Positions 44,674-54,304 of a stretch of 64,000 nt of DNA are shown piece after piece. Each line of letters starts with the position of its first letter. Position 1 is the first letter of the stretch. Below the pieces are notes generated by a model, which saw only the letters and a program-made list of their open reading frames with translations, made no database searches and was not told the origin of the DNA. This DNA comes from Bog-473 sp963737745 (GTDB taxonomy: Bacteria; Actinomycetota; Acidimicrobiia; Acidimicrobiales; RAAP-2). The translations under genes and the position numbers were made by a program. The stretch spans positions 434,001 through 498,000 of the forward strand of contig CAVTTR010000012.1 of NCBI GenBank assembly GCA_963737745.1. Direction: 5' to 3'.

Positions 44674-46974
44674 TCACAGGGACCTTTCCGACAGAGCGGG
44701 AGCCACCTTTCCAACTGAACGGAACTTCGAAAGCGGGATCGCACCGGCTCGCAGCACCGGAGCCAATTCCTCGGGGGACATTGGTACGGACATGAGATAG
44801 CCCTGACCACGGTGACATCCCAGCTCGAGCAGCTTGTCGATCGTGTCGCCGGCCTCAATGCCCTCGGCGATGATGCCCAGGTCGAGGGCACGGCCCAGTT
44901 GGATGATGGCCTCGACGATGGCGCGGTCGCTGGGGTCGGTCTCAATGCCCTGGACGAAGGTCTGGTCGAGCTTCAAGAAGTTGACCGGAAGGTGCTTCAG
45001 CTCGGTGAACGAGGCATAGCCCGTCCCGAAGTCGTCGATGGCGACTTCCACGCCGAGAGCCTGGAAACCCTGCAGGATCCGCGCCGTCTGCTCGGGCTCT
45101 TGCAGCACGGCGTGCTCGGTCATTTCGATGCACAGGCGCTCGCCCGGGATGCGGTGCACCCGCAGGCAGTTCTCGACGAACTCCACCAATCCGCTGATCA
45201 CGAACTGCGCCGGCGACATGTTGACCCGGACCACCAGGGGCAGGTTCGGGTATTCCAACCGCCAGGAGGCCAACTGGCGACACGCCTCGGCGAAGACCCA
45301 CCGACCCATGTCGACCACCAGGCCGGTCTCCTCGGCCACCGTGATGAAGGCCGAGGCCGGAAGAAGGCCGCGTGTCGGGTGCTGCCAACGCACCAGCGCT
45401 TCCACCGCCAGAAGCTCTCCCGTACGGAGGTCAACTTCGGGCTGGTAGTGGAGGCGCAACCCGTCGCCTTCGATCGCCTCGCGCAACGTCAATTCCGTAC
45501 GCGAGCGTTCGCTCACCGATTCCCGCAGAACTTCGTCGAACACAACCGCCTGGTTGCGTCCCTGCCTCTTGGCGGCGTACAGGGCCACGTCAGCCCAGCC
45601 AAGCAGCTCAATCCCGTTCTTGACGCCAGGCTTGGAGAGCACGATGCCGATGCTGGCCGTGTGGGTTACCTCTTGTCCGGCGAAATCGATGGGCTCGCCA
45701 ATCACGCTCAACAGGCGGTAGGCGGTGGCGGCCACTTCCATTTCGCTGCCGACATCGCCCACCAGAATCACGAACTCGTCGCCACCGAGCCGGGCTGCGA
45801 AATCGTTGGGCCGGATGCTGGTGCGGATCCGATCGGCGATGGTGGTCAACACCCGGTCGCCGCTGGCGTGGCCGAGGAAGTCGTTCATGACCTTGAAGCG
45901 GTCGAGGTCGAAGAAGAGGATCGCGGTCTCGCGGTTGGCGGCCAGACGCACTTCGAGCTCGCGCAGCAAGGACCTGCGGTTGGGCAACCCGGTCAGGTCG
46001 TCGTGCAAGGCGATGTACTCGGTGCGCTCCTCGGCATCGATACGCGCCTGAAGCTGTACCAGCATGGAAGCGATCGCCTGCAACGCGCCGATCTCCTCGG
46101 GCGTCCAGCCATGAAGTCCGAAGTGGAGGAAACCAAGCACGCCCCAGGTGGTATCGGCCAAGAGCAGCGGCACGCAGGCCCCACCGACCATTGGGATACC
46201 CGAACCCTTTTCCACACGTTCGAGGTAGGTGTCGTCGGGGTCCGCCTCACCGGCGAGATACGGCTTGCGAAGGTTCTTCGTGGCGGCGAAGACCGGGTCG
46301 GTGTCGAAGGGGACTTCACCGAGCGGGTCGGTGCCTTCCACCTCACGCGGGGGCCACTCGGCTTCCATGATGCTCAGATTGCGCTGGTGATCGTTGCGGC
46401 GCAGAAAGGCGACGTCAGCGCCGAGGAACTCGGCCAGAACGCGTACCGTCCAGGTCAACACGCTTTGTCGGCTACGCGACGAGGCCGACATCAGTTTCTC
46501 CGCCACCTGGCCGACGAGCTCATCGAGACGTCGCTGGTCCAGCAGCGCACTTTCCCGTGCCGCCAGTGTCACGGTGTGACTCAAGAGGCCCCCGAAAGCC
46601 TTGGTGAGGGCGCGCTCCCTGCTCGACCAGGTTCGCCCCTGCCGTGCCACCACGAGTGCCCCGATGACTCCGCCGTCTTGGAGTTGGATCCGCTCAACGA
46701 GTACGCCCCAGGCCACGCTGGAGATCACGCACGAGAAGGAGGAGATGGGGTTCTCGTCTCCCAAAAGGCCAACCACACGCTTGCGGATATGCGCCACGGC
46801 GTGCTCATTGCCCGGTGCGGTCCACGACTCGGCCTCGAATCCCGGAACCGACTCATCGAGACCGCCGACGATCTCAACGATCTCCGCGCCGGGTACGACC
46901 TGCGTGATCGTCTCGATCACAAGACGAGTCTGCAAGCCCGCTACGCCGGGGAAACTGTCGTCAAAATCTGTCAT
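44674..46974 (-). CDS. GAF-GGDEF-EAL c-di-GMP enzyme (Rv1354c-like)
   Basis: 766 residues from ATG 46974 after a long G run. Two sensor-like parts (about 1-150 and 165-320, the second GAF-type with GACVPLLLADTTWGVLGFLH), then GGDEF (HDDLTGLPNRRSLL, FFDLDRFKVMNDFLGH, RPND I-site before LGGDEF) and EAL (AVEALVRWQHP, VNMSPAQF, EMTEHAVL, DDFGTGYASF, LKLDQTF, AEGIE). All catalytic residues for both activities look present. No membrane helix. Gene order with the ThiF/nitroreductase gene recalls Rv1354c-Rv1355c of M. tuberculosis. Confidence 0.92.
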   Translation of the reverse strand: MTDFDDSFPGVAGLQTRLVIETITQVVPGAEIVEIVGGLDESVPGFEAESWTAPGNEHAVAHIRKRVVGLLGDENPISSFSCVISSVAWGVLVERIQLQDGGVIGALVVARQGRTWSSRERALTKAFGGLLSHTVTLAARESALLDQRRLDELVGQVAEKLMSASSRSRQSVLTWTVRVLAEFLGADVAFLRRNDHQRNLSIMEAEWPPREVEGTDPLGEVPFDTDPVFAATKNLRKPYLAGEADPDDTYLERVEKGSGIPMVGGACVPLLLADTTWGVLGFLHFGLHGWTPEEIGALQAIASMLVQLQARIDAEERTEYIALHDDLTGLPNRRSLLRELEVRLAANRETAILFFDLDRFKVMNDFLGHASGDRVLTTIADRIRTSIRPNDFAARLGGDEFVILVGDVGSEMEVAATAYRLLSVIGEPIDFAGQEVTHTASIGIVLSKPGVKNGIELLGWADVALYAAKRQGRNQAVVFDEVLRESVSERSRTELTLREAIEGDGLRLHYQPEVDLRTGELLAVEALVRWQHPTRGLLPASAFITVAEETGLVVDMGRWVFAEACRQLASWRLEYPNLPLVVRVNMSPAQFVISGLVEFVENCLRVHRIPGERLCIEMTEHAVLQEPEQTARILQGFQALGVEVAIDDFGTGYASFTELKHLPVNFLKLDQTFVQGIETDPSDRAIVEAIIQLGRALDLGIIAEGIEAGDTIDKLLELGCHRGQGYLMSVPMSPEELAPVLRAGAIPLSKFRSVGKVAPALSERSL

Positions 46975-47016
46975 ATTGGAACCCCCCCCTCGAGGGTCCA
47001 CTAGGTCACGTGCGCG

Positions 47017-47030
47017 ATTTGTGCGCAAAT
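47017..47030. promoter_or_regulatory. Short palindrome upstream of the GAF-GGDEF-EAL gene
   Basis: ATTTGTGCGCAAAT has arms ATTTG and CAAAT. It lies about 45 bp upstream of the start and could be an operator; nothing else supports that. Confidence 0.25.
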
Positions 47031-47106
47031 ACCTGCCGTGGAGTATGCCATAGCGAGGGTCAAAAAATCCATTATCCCTGGTGGCAGGCAGGTTGCAACA
47101 GGCTTG

Positions 47107-50010
47107 CTAGGCCATTTCCCACTCCCTGCTCAAGAGCTCATTCAAGGGGAGTCGGGCGCTGCGGGTAGAGGGGGCAGGCGCATGGCTCAGGCGGAGCAAT
47201 AAGGCAACATGTTCGCTGTCGTCGAGGTCCCAGAACTGATTGAAACGCTCCGACAGATCGAAGAGTGAGTCGATGTGACGCTCGCCCCCCAAACCGTGCA
47301 GGTCCTTTTCATCGACGGCGTACAGGAAGACCGGCGAAACCGGTTGCACGGCGAGCCCGTGCATCTCCGCCGTCAGCCACAGCCTTTCGACGGCCGATCC
47401 GCCACGGACGTACCAGGCCGGATCGGCGCGGGGCACGGTCACCACGGCCAGGGCCGAGCTCGATCCAACAAGCGCTCGGGTGCGGGCGCCCAGCGCCTGC
47501 CCGGCCCGCCAGTCGGCCAGGTGCTCCATGACGTCGGGACGCCGGAGAAGCTCGAGCGCAGCCATCTCGGGTGGGGAGAGCTCGAGCGTGCGGACATCGA
47601 GGCCCTCATCGAGGGAGTCAAGCCCGGGGAAGCGCAACTCCCCCACCATCTCCCGATGCAGCGACGGCAACAGGAACCGGATGCGGTCCGACTCGGCCAA
47701 CAGGCCTGCCATCCCCTCGATCCGATCGCGGGTCACGGCGAGGCGCAAGCGCGCCCCTTCCCGATCGACACCCAATGAGAGCTGCTTGACCACTTCGGCA
47801 TCGATCGGTGAGGCATCGCCCATGTGCCGATTGGCCGCCCGCGCCCGCACACGGGGAGCCAGGGAGGCAATTTCGTAGTCCGTCGACTCCCCCAACGAAA
47901 GCGCCGCCACGCAATGCGAGGGCGAACCCTCGGGGAAGAGCTGGCACTCACCGAGGTTCTTCAGTGAGGCCGCCGCGACGCGAGCGTTGAAGAGGGCGGC
48001 GCCGATCGCCACGTAGCTGCCCCGGTAGCGCACATCCATCATCGTCGTGCGCTCGGGAACGAGATACATGCGAATCTGATCGGCATCGGCCTCGAAGCGC
48101 CAGGGCTGGATGTTCCCACCCGAGGGGGCCCAGCGCGCCGCTTCGACGATGAGCTCGACCGGATCGGAGCCCTCGGAGAGCGACAGGTGCGAGGAACCGA
48201 AGGAGGCGCAGTTGTCCCCGGCCTCGTAGCTGGGATCGATGTCATCGGGATCGATCTGGGGAGTGACCGCCACGGGCCCGATGCCCGACAATATTTCGTC
48301 CACATCGAAACGCACCCGCCCGGACGGCAGGTCGCCCGTCAACCCGATCCTGCGTACCGCTGCCGCCGCCGTGGCCGCCCCTAGCGTCACCTCGCTGCCC
48401 AGTTGAGGCCAACCGGTGATGGTGACGCCCACTTCCAACAAGGAGGCCGCACCGCGGGAGGTGACATCGGCCGCGCCCAACATGCGCAGCACGTACGGCG
48501 CTTTTTGCTGGATCGACAACCCGACGAGGTCCGAAGAGTGCAACCCTGGCAACAGCCCATGGAAGATCGGCCGGTCCGGTTCGAGATCGAACCGCTCGAC
48601 GTCGAGGACGCCGCGGTCACTCGTTTCCATCAGTACCGGAATGCGTCGTTCCCGTGCCGCTTCACGCACGCGCAATTTCATATCGAGTGAGTCGCACTCT
48701 TCGATGACCAGATCCAGTCCGTCCAAGAAGCTGCCGAGGTTCTCGTCGGTGATTCCCTCGGGGATGGTCACGACGCGCAGGTACGGATCGATCTCACTGA
48801 TGCGACGGGCCGCTACCACGGCCTTGTTCACTCCGAGGTCGAGGACACTGCCGGGAATGCGATTGAGGTTCGACAACTCGACGGTGTCGAAGTCAGCCAC
48901 CCGCAACTCCCCGGCGAGGCCCTCCATGGCGAGCACATGGGCGATGGAGTGGCCTGCGCTCAAGCCGACCACACCGATCCGAAGCCGGCGCTGCTGCGCC
49001 TGTTCGGCCCGGGTGAGCTTGTTGCGGTTGCGGTCCAGCCGCAGCGTGCCGAACGATCTGGGACCGAGGAGTCGCACAACGGCCCGGCGCCAGGGGTAGT
49101 AGACCCAGCGCTGGGGCTCCTCCTCGAGCGTCTTGGATGGTGCCGGCTTGATCTCGGAGAGTTGTTCGCGTTGCTGGGCAAAACGGTCGATGACCTGCAG
49201 GGCGGGGTCGGCGCGCAGCACGCGGAGCACCTCGCGTTGGTCTCGAATCCGCACGTCGAGTACCAGCGGGCGCCAGGCCCGCGTGCGCGTCGAATCGTGC
49301 GACACCAGACCCTTTTGAAGGTCAGGGTTACGAGAGAGCTGCTCCGCTTCGAGTCGCAGAGCCCGCTGATGCTCGTCGTTACTCAACTCGTGACTACGTG
49401 AGCGCTGCCAGGACACCGCAATCGTCCTGTAGCGGTCATCAGGAAAGGGGACCGAAGAGGTTCCAACCATGCGGGCGCCGGTGATAAGACCGGCCGGCAA
49501 CAGCGTGTCGGATACGGCGGCGATGGCGCGCTCTGCGCCCAACCAGTTCATGCAGTGCGTCACCGAGCGCGAGATCGCGGCGATCAGGCGGTGCCCGGTG
49601 GCTACTTCACCCTTGGACCACGCACCCTTGATTTCGAGAATGCCGCCACTGATCCCATCGTCGATCGTGCGCTTGAGCAAGCCGACCTCGGGCGAGGAAC
49701 CCATCTCCTGTAAGAGGAACGCCTGATTGCTCGACTCCAAGGGGCCATGGCAACGCACGCCGGCCACCGGGACTCCATGGTCGTCAAAGCCGAGCAGGAA
49801 CAGCGAGACGCCCGTGCCCTCATCGAGCTCCTGTAGATGCAGCTTGCCTTCAAAGCCGCCGAAGTTTCGGTAACGGCCCTCAGCTTCGTGGAGATAGAGC
49901 TTCCACAGGTCCGGCCGCTCGTGCGGGTGGTGTCCCTCGAAACGCACACCGGACGCGCTGTCCACGAAGCTTGCGCCATAGCGATACCGCCGACTGATCA
50001 TGTTCCCCAC
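47107..50010 (-). CDS. Rv1355c/MoeY-like fusion: N-terminal domain, ThiF/E1-like domain, nitroreductase domain
   Basis: 967 residues. Residues 1-215 form an alpha+beta domain (FLLGFDDHGVPVAGVRCHG) that could be GNAT or acyl-homoserine-lactone-synthase-like; this is weak inference. About 345-560 is an E1/ThiF adenylating fold: GVVGLSAGHSIAHVLAMEGL, VADFDTVELSNLNRIPGSV and VIEECDSLDMKLRVREAA. From about 615 it is a nitroreductase-type flavin domain (AARWAPSGGNIQPWRFEADA). No zinc CxxC pairs are seen. GTG 50010 has a GAGG site; ATG 50001 is possible. The same kind of gene lies beside a GGDEF-EAL gene in M. tuberculosis. Reaction unknown. Confidence 0.85.
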   Translation of the reverse strand: MGNMISRRYRYGASFVDSASGVRFEGHHPHERPDLWKLYLHEAEGRYRNFGGFEGKLHLQELDEGTGVSLFLLGFDDHGVPVAGVRCHGPLESSNQAFLLQEMGSSPEVGLLKRTIDDGISGGILEIKGAWSKGEVATGHRLIAAISRSVTHCMNWLGAERAIAAVSDTLLPAGLITGARMVGTSSVPFPDDRYRTIAVSWQRSRSHELSNDEHQRALRLEAEQLSRNPDLQKGLVSHDSTRTRAWRPLVLDVRIRDQREVLRVLRADPALQVIDRFAQQREQLSEIKPAPSKTLEEEPQRWVYYPWRRAVVRLLGPRSFGTLRLDRNRNKLTRAEQAQQRRLRIGVVGLSAGHSIAHVLAMEGLAGELRVADFDTVELSNLNRIPGSVLDLGVNKAVVAARRISEIDPYLRVVTIPEGITDENLGSFLDGLDLVIEECDSLDMKLRVREAARERRIPVLMETSDRGVLDVERFDLEPDRPIFHGLLPGLHSSDLVGLSIQQKAPYVLRMLGAADVTSRGAASLLEVGVTITGWPQLGSEVTLGAATAAAAVRRIGLTGDLPSGRVRFDVDEILSGIGPVAVTPQIDPDDIDPSYEAGDNCASFGSSHLSLSEGSDPVELIVEAARWAPSGGNIQPWRFEADADQIRMYLVPERTTMMDVRYRGSYVAIGAALFNARVAAASLKNLGECQLFPEGSPSHCVAALSLGESTDYEIASLAPRVRARAANRHMGDASPIDAEVVKQLSLGVDREGARLRLAVTRDRIEGMAGLLAESDRIRFLLPSLHREMVGELRFPGLDSLDEGLDVRTLELSPPEMAALELLRRPDVMEHLADWRAGQALGARTRALVGSSSALAVVTVPRADPAWYVRGGSAVERLWLTAEMHGLAVQPVSPVFLYAVDEKDLHGLGGERHIDSLFDLSERFNQFWDLDDSEHVALLLRLSHAPAPSTRSARLPLNELLSREWEMA

Positions 50011-50320
50011 TGATGAGCCTCATTTGTGCACTGTCTCGTTAGTACTGACACGCCTTGAACCGACATCTACGCCCAGGCTCGTCCAGAACCTGACAAGAAC
50101 CTACAGCCGTCACGAGCGCCCGACGCGGATGCAGGTCAGAGACTTACCCGCCTCACGAGCTTCTCGAACCTCGACGATAGAACACGCAGCGCTCCACGGT
50201 CTGCGGCCAAGACGGTTCAGTGAAGAACCCAGTGCAATCAGTCCGCTTCATCAGCTCACTAACAGACAGCTGAAATGTGCTGATAATCCATCGAGCGTCT
50301 GCATAGCTACGGATCGCCGA
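50011..50320. other. 310-bp intergenic region
   Basis: No coding signal. It must contain the promoter of the Rv1355c-like gene and the end of the next GGDEF-EAL message. A weak hairpin (TCAGCT and AGCTGA around an 11-base loop, near 50250-50275) is the only structure I see. Confidence 0.5.
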
Positions 50321-52180
50321 TTATAAGGTGACCTTGGCCCGGGGCACGACCGCTCCGGCAGTGAGAAGCAGGCTCTCGATGCTCTCGGCCGGCATGGGGC
50401 GGGCAAAGAAGTAGCCCTGGTAGAACTCACTCCCCAGTCGCGAGGCGATGGCGCACTGCGCCGCCGTCTCTACTCCTTCGGTGACCACGGTCAGGTCGAG
50501 CATGTGAGCCAGCTCAATGGTCTTTGTGACAATCGCATGACTAGCCGGGTCATGCATCAGTTCCGCCGTAAAGGTGCGGTCGATTTTGAGAATGTCGACC
50601 GGGAACTGCTTGAGGTAGTTGAGCGACGAGTATCCCGTGCCGAAGTCGTCAAGGGCGAGGAGCACCCCCAGCTCCTTGAGGGCAGTGAGCACCACGAGCG
50701 TGCGCCTGGGATCCAAGACGAACGCCGCCTCGGTGATCTCCAGGGTGAGCAAGCTCGGCGACGTGGCCGTGGCCACCAGCACTTCTGCGACCGTTGTCAC
50801 AAAATCGGGCGAGAGGAGCTGATACGTCGAGACATTGACCGACATGCCGAACCCGATGTCGCCTCTGACGGACCAACGACGCAGATCCGGGCAGGCGCGT
50901 TCGAGCACCCAGCGCCCGATGCCGCTCATCGATCCCGCCTGCTCGGCGAGAGGGATCAGTGTGGTGGGCGGGATGAGCCCATGCGTGGGGTGATCCCAAC
51001 GGAGCAGGGCTTCCACCCCGAGCACACGCCCATCGTGCATACGGACGATGGGTTGGTATTCGGTCCGCAGCTCACCTCGTTCGACCGCACCCGCCAGGTC
51101 GCGTTGGAGCGTGACCATGCGCTCGGCCAGGCTTTGCTCGCGGACATCGACCACCTGGTGCGTGCCACCGCCCCGGCGCTTGGCCTGGTACATGGCGATG
51201 TCCGCCTCCCGAAGCAGCTGCTCTGGGTCGTCTTCCCCTTCGGCGGAGAAGGCGAGGCCAACGCTGGCCGACAATTCGACCACCACCCCGTCGATCGAGA
51301 AGGGTGCGGCCAACGCCTCCACGAGGCGGCCGGCGACCAGGTGGATCTGGGGCCTTTCCGAAATGGCCTCACAGACAATCACGAACTCGTCGCCCGAAAG
51401 ACGAGCGAGCGTATCCCCGGGACGGATGAGGCCCCCCATCCGCTCGGCCACGGCGACGAGGAGATCGTCACCGACTTGATGCCCGTGACTGTCATTGACG
51501 GACTTAAAGCGATCCAGGTCGATGAACAAGATGGCGACCGGATATCCAAGTCTTCCGCTGCGTAGGAGCGCGTGCTCGAGCCGCTCGAGGAGGAGGAGAC
51601 GATTGGGAAGTCCGGTCAGGGGATCGTGGAGAGAGCTGGAATGGAAGCGCTCGGAGGCGTCCTGCAACTCCGAACGAGACTGGGCGTTGGCCAGATACGC
51701 CGCCGTGACGTCGGCGAGGGTTTGCGCCACCTTCATATCCCCGGGGGTGAGGGAGCCCGGGGTCTCGCGATACAGATCGAGTGCGCCCAGGCGCCCGTCC
51801 ACATTGCGCAGCGGAAACGTGAACACGGCACCGAGTCCCGCCTCGATCGCCCGTGGCCCGAACTCCTTGAACGCATCGGCGAAGCGAAGGTCCGGAATCA
51901 CGACGGCCTCACCCGACCGATAGGAGCTCAGGCACGGGCCTTCGCCCACCTCGGTCTGAAGGCGGACGAAGCGCAATGCCGTATCGTCGGACGCCGCCAC
52001 ATCATGCGGGGTCGTCGACGGTGATATCAGTGTTACCCCGGCTCCCGTCACCGGCAGGATGTCAACGATCCGCTTCACCAAATGATCCAGGATCCCCTGG
52101 ATCGGAAAGTCGGTGGCCATGGTGCGGGCGAAGTCGCTCAACACATCGGCCAACTGGCGATCCGTTGCCACGAGGGCCAC
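50321..52180 (-). CDS. GAF-GGDEF-EAL c-di-GMP enzyme
   Basis: 619 residues from GTG 52180. GAF-type sensor (about 20-165: GAGVTLISPSTTPHDVAASD, EVGEGPCLSSYRSGEAVVIP), then GGDEF with variant SGDEF (RPGD I-site before LSGDEFVIV; the first Gly is Ser, usually tolerated) and EAL with all residues (GVEALLRWDHP, VNVSTYQL, EITEAAF, DDFGTGYSSL, LKIDRTF, TEGVE). The GAF part resembles ANTAR-associated sensors of actinobacteria. An IS481-type element is inserted about 76 bp upstream of the start, so expression may be changed. Confidence 0.92.
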   Translation of the reverse strand: MALVATDRQLADVLSDFARTMATDFPIQGILDHLVKRIVDILPVTGAGVTLISPSTTPHDVAASDDTALRFVRLQTEVGEGPCLSSYRSGEAVVIPDLRFADAFKEFGPRAIEAGLGAVFTFPLRNVDGRLGALDLYRETPGSLTPGDMKVAQTLADVTAAYLANAQSRSELQDASERFHSSSLHDPLTGLPNRLLLLERLEHALLRSGRLGYPVAILFIDLDRFKSVNDSHGHQVGDDLLVAVAERMGGLIRPGDTLARLSGDEFVIVCEAISERPQIHLVAGRLVEALAAPFSIDGVVVELSASVGLAFSAEGEDDPEQLLREADIAMYQAKRRGGGTHQVVDVREQSLAERMVTLQRDLAGAVERGELRTEYQPIVRMHDGRVLGVEALLRWDHPTHGLIPPTTLIPLAEQAGSMSGIGRWVLERACPDLRRWSVRGDIGFGMSVNVSTYQLLSPDFVTTVAEVLVATATSPSLLTLEITEAAFVLDPRRTLVVLTALKELGVLLALDDFGTGYSSLNYLKQFPVDILKIDRTFTAELMHDPASHAIVTKTIELAHMLDLTVVTEGVETAAQCAIASRLGSEFYQGYFFARPMPAESIESLLLTAGAVVPRAKVTL

Positions 52181-52255
52181 TCTCCGGTGCTCCTGCGGTC
52201 TCCGTGTCGGGGTACCGAGTGCAGCCTCACTTGGAAATGTACCGGCTGGAGAAGG

Positions 52256-52270
52256 CCGTCACAACACCAT
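52256..52270. repeat. Left 15-bp target-site duplication of the IS
   Basis: CCGTCACAACACCAT directly abuts the left end of the element. Its partner CCCTCACAACACCAT (54220-54234) abuts the right end; 14 of 15 bases agree. Confidence 0.75.
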
Positions 52271-52296
52271 TGACTAGGTCCAGTAGATGCTTGACC
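52271..52296. repeat. Left terminal inverted repeat of the IS
   Basis: The core reads GTCCAGTAGATGCTTGACC at 52278-52296, the inverse of TGTCAAGCATGTGGTGGAC at the other end, with three or four mismatches. An inner copy is at 52302-52321. Confidence 0.75.
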
Positions 52297-52326
52297 GATC
52301 AGTTCCAGGACATGCTTTACATCCCC

Positions 52327-54109
52327 CTAGGAAACGTAAGCCCGACCGGTTGCCTTGAAGCGTTTCACCTCCTTCGGCGTATTGCGGGCCACAACCTTGA
52401 TTGTGGTCCCTTGGTGTGTGATGCGGAGGTATTGCTGCTCGACCAGGACGTCGACGGTCTTTCGGATGTGGGCATGACCGACGCGGATCTTTTGCCCACC
52501 GACTGATATGGCGCCGTTAGCATCAACCAGCCGGCCGATGACGAAGGGTTCAGTGCTCGGCAATGGCGTGTCTTCGGCCAGCCGGGCTCCTTGAAGTCGT
52601 TGGCGTTTCGAAGGGGCAAGCGCGCAGGGAAATGAACGCACGACCACCCCGTCGCTCACGACGTGACCGACATCGCCCTCGAGGCGAATGCGGATGCGCT
52701 GACCAGCCAGGGCGACGCCGACGACGAACTGCTTGTCACCAATGCTGACAAGGCCGACGCCGTTGACCGTACGTTCGAACTCGAGCGTGGCGTCAGCGGC
52801 CCGTAGTCCGGTGGCGGCCGGGCTGCGTGGCGGTGGACCGGCCACGACGGCTCCCTCGCGCAGCAATCTGTGCAACGAGTCAATGGAGAGGCGAGAGGGG
52901 ACGGTCTTGAGGTGGTGTCCGTCCATGGACAGGTGCACCGAGACCAAGTCGGCCCAGATCTCGATCTTTTTGCCGGCCGCTTTGGGTCCGAACCGACAGC
53001 TGTTGATGACACAGCGACATGTTGCCGCTCGGGGGAACGAGGCGGGACAGCTCGACGGCCTGAATGTCTTCGGGGGCGAGCATCGGTTCTTCGACGAAGC
53101 GCTCGGGCTCTTCGGCGACGGTGATGACGCTCCGTTGCTCACCGCGGACAACACTGAGCTCGGCTGGCAAGACCAGCTCATCGATGGTCTCGGGTCGGGG
53201 AACAAACAGGCTCGCCGGCGTGGCCATGTTCAGCGACTGATGGGGCCTCATCTCGTTGTATTCGCTGCGCCAAGCATCGAATGCCGCTTGTGCCGCCTCG
53301 ATGTTGGCAAACGGCGCCAGGCCATCGAGCAGGTCGAGGCGCATCGTGAGATGCAGGCGCTCGATCTTTCCGGTGGTGGTTGGCGAGGCCACCTTCGTGA
53401 AACGCTGGACGATGTCGTTTTCCCGGCAGATCCGCTCGAAGAGCACTTCGGAGCGCTGGGCGGGCTTGATGAGCCGCCCGGTGAACTGGGTGCCATTATC
53501 GCTCAACACTTCGTCGGGAACGCCATAGGTGCTCATGGCCTGAGCGAAGGCCAGGCTGACCGCTCGACCGGTAGCTCGGCGCACCACCTTGGCCAGTACA
53601 CAAAAGCGCGAGTGATCGTCGATCCCGGTCACGACCTTGCACTCGGCTCCACTGGCCAAGAACACCCCGCTGATGAAGTCGTGCTGCCACAGCTCCATTG
53701 AAGTGTCACGCTCCCAGCGGATGTAGCTGTCCCGGCGCCGCTTGCGGGCGATGGGCACCACCAGGTTGTGGCGCACGAGCACCCGGTAGATGGTGGTGCG
53801 TGACGGCAGCGGCGACACGCCGCGTTTGTCCAGCCAATAGCCAATCGTGACCGGCCCATAGCGAGGATGTTGTCGCCGCATCTCGCAGATCGCCGCCTCG
53901 ATCTCGGGGCTGATCTGCGACGGGATGCGGGCGGGACGCCGGGAACGGTCGATCAGACCACCGATGCCCTCGGCCTCATAGCGCTTGATCCAGGCATGGA
54001 GGGTCTGGCGGGAGACGCCGTAGCGCTCCGCCACCGCGTTGACCGGGATCTTGGCCTGGGTCACTTCCAGGACCGCTCGATACCGCTGTTCCATGACGCT
54101 CAGCTCCAC
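52327..54109 (-). CDS. IS481-family transposase (one frameshift)
   Basis: About 590 residues. Helix-turn-helix at the start (VERYGVSRQTLHAWIKRY-like: AVAERYGVSRQTLHAWI), then the DDE integrase core: ELWQHDFISGVF (first D), EVLSDNGTQFTGRL (second D) and KIERLHLTMRLDLL (E), followed by RPHQSLNMATPASLF. After SLCHQQLS the reading moves to the next frame (FGPKAAGKKIEIWAD, VSVHLSMDGHHLKT), a C-terminal beta-rich extension. One extra base in the pair at 52993-52994 explains the shift. The start is GTG 54109 (MELSVMEQRYRAVLEV in the family style). Confidence 0.85.
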
Positions 54110-54193
54110 CAGCACCGGTCGCCCTTTCCGTCGAACCTGACGGATCAGAGTTCAGCCCAAGGACGAATGTCAAGCATGTGGTGGACCCGGAGT

Positions 54194-54219
54194 GTCAAGC
54201 ATGTGGTGGACTTCCACAC
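54194..54219. repeat. Right terminal inverted repeat of the IS
   Basis: TGTCAAGCATGTGGTGGAC followed by TTCCACA, ending where the right target duplication begins. An inner direct copy of the core is at 54169-54187. Confidence 0.78.
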
Positions 54220-54234
54220 CCTCACAACACCATC
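54220..54234. repeat. Right 15-bp target-site duplication of the IS
   Basis: CCCTCACAACACCAT, matching 52256-52270 except at the third base. Confidence 0.75.
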
Positions 54235-54304
54235 ATCCCTCTGACCTCGAATTACAGCTGGGTGGAGGGGCGACGACAAGGGACGCGGGTCCTAGAATAC
54301 GGAG

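Larger units (their letters stand above)
52271..54219 (-). mobile_element. IS481-family insertion sequence, 1949 bp
   Basis: One long transposase gene on the minus strand lies between imperfect inverted ends of 26 bp (52271-52296 and 54194-54219; about 17 matching positions, both beginning TG outward-in). Each end has a second, inner copy of the TGTCAAGCATGTGGTGGAC core about 24 bp inside (52302-52321 and 54169-54187), probably for transposase binding. A 15-bp direct repeat with one mismatch flanks the whole. The intact ends and duplication point to a fairly recent insertion, despite the transposase frameshift. Confidence 0.85.

Noticed and set aside
44812..47004. A 730-codon open frame on the plus strand
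   Set aside because: It is the mirror of a GAF-GGDEF-EAL gene with intact motifs; the antisense protein has no recognisable domain.
46975..47106. c-di-GMP riboswitch (GEMM) before the GGDEF genes
   Set aside because: I could not find the conserved two-helix GEMM core; only a short palindrome is visible.
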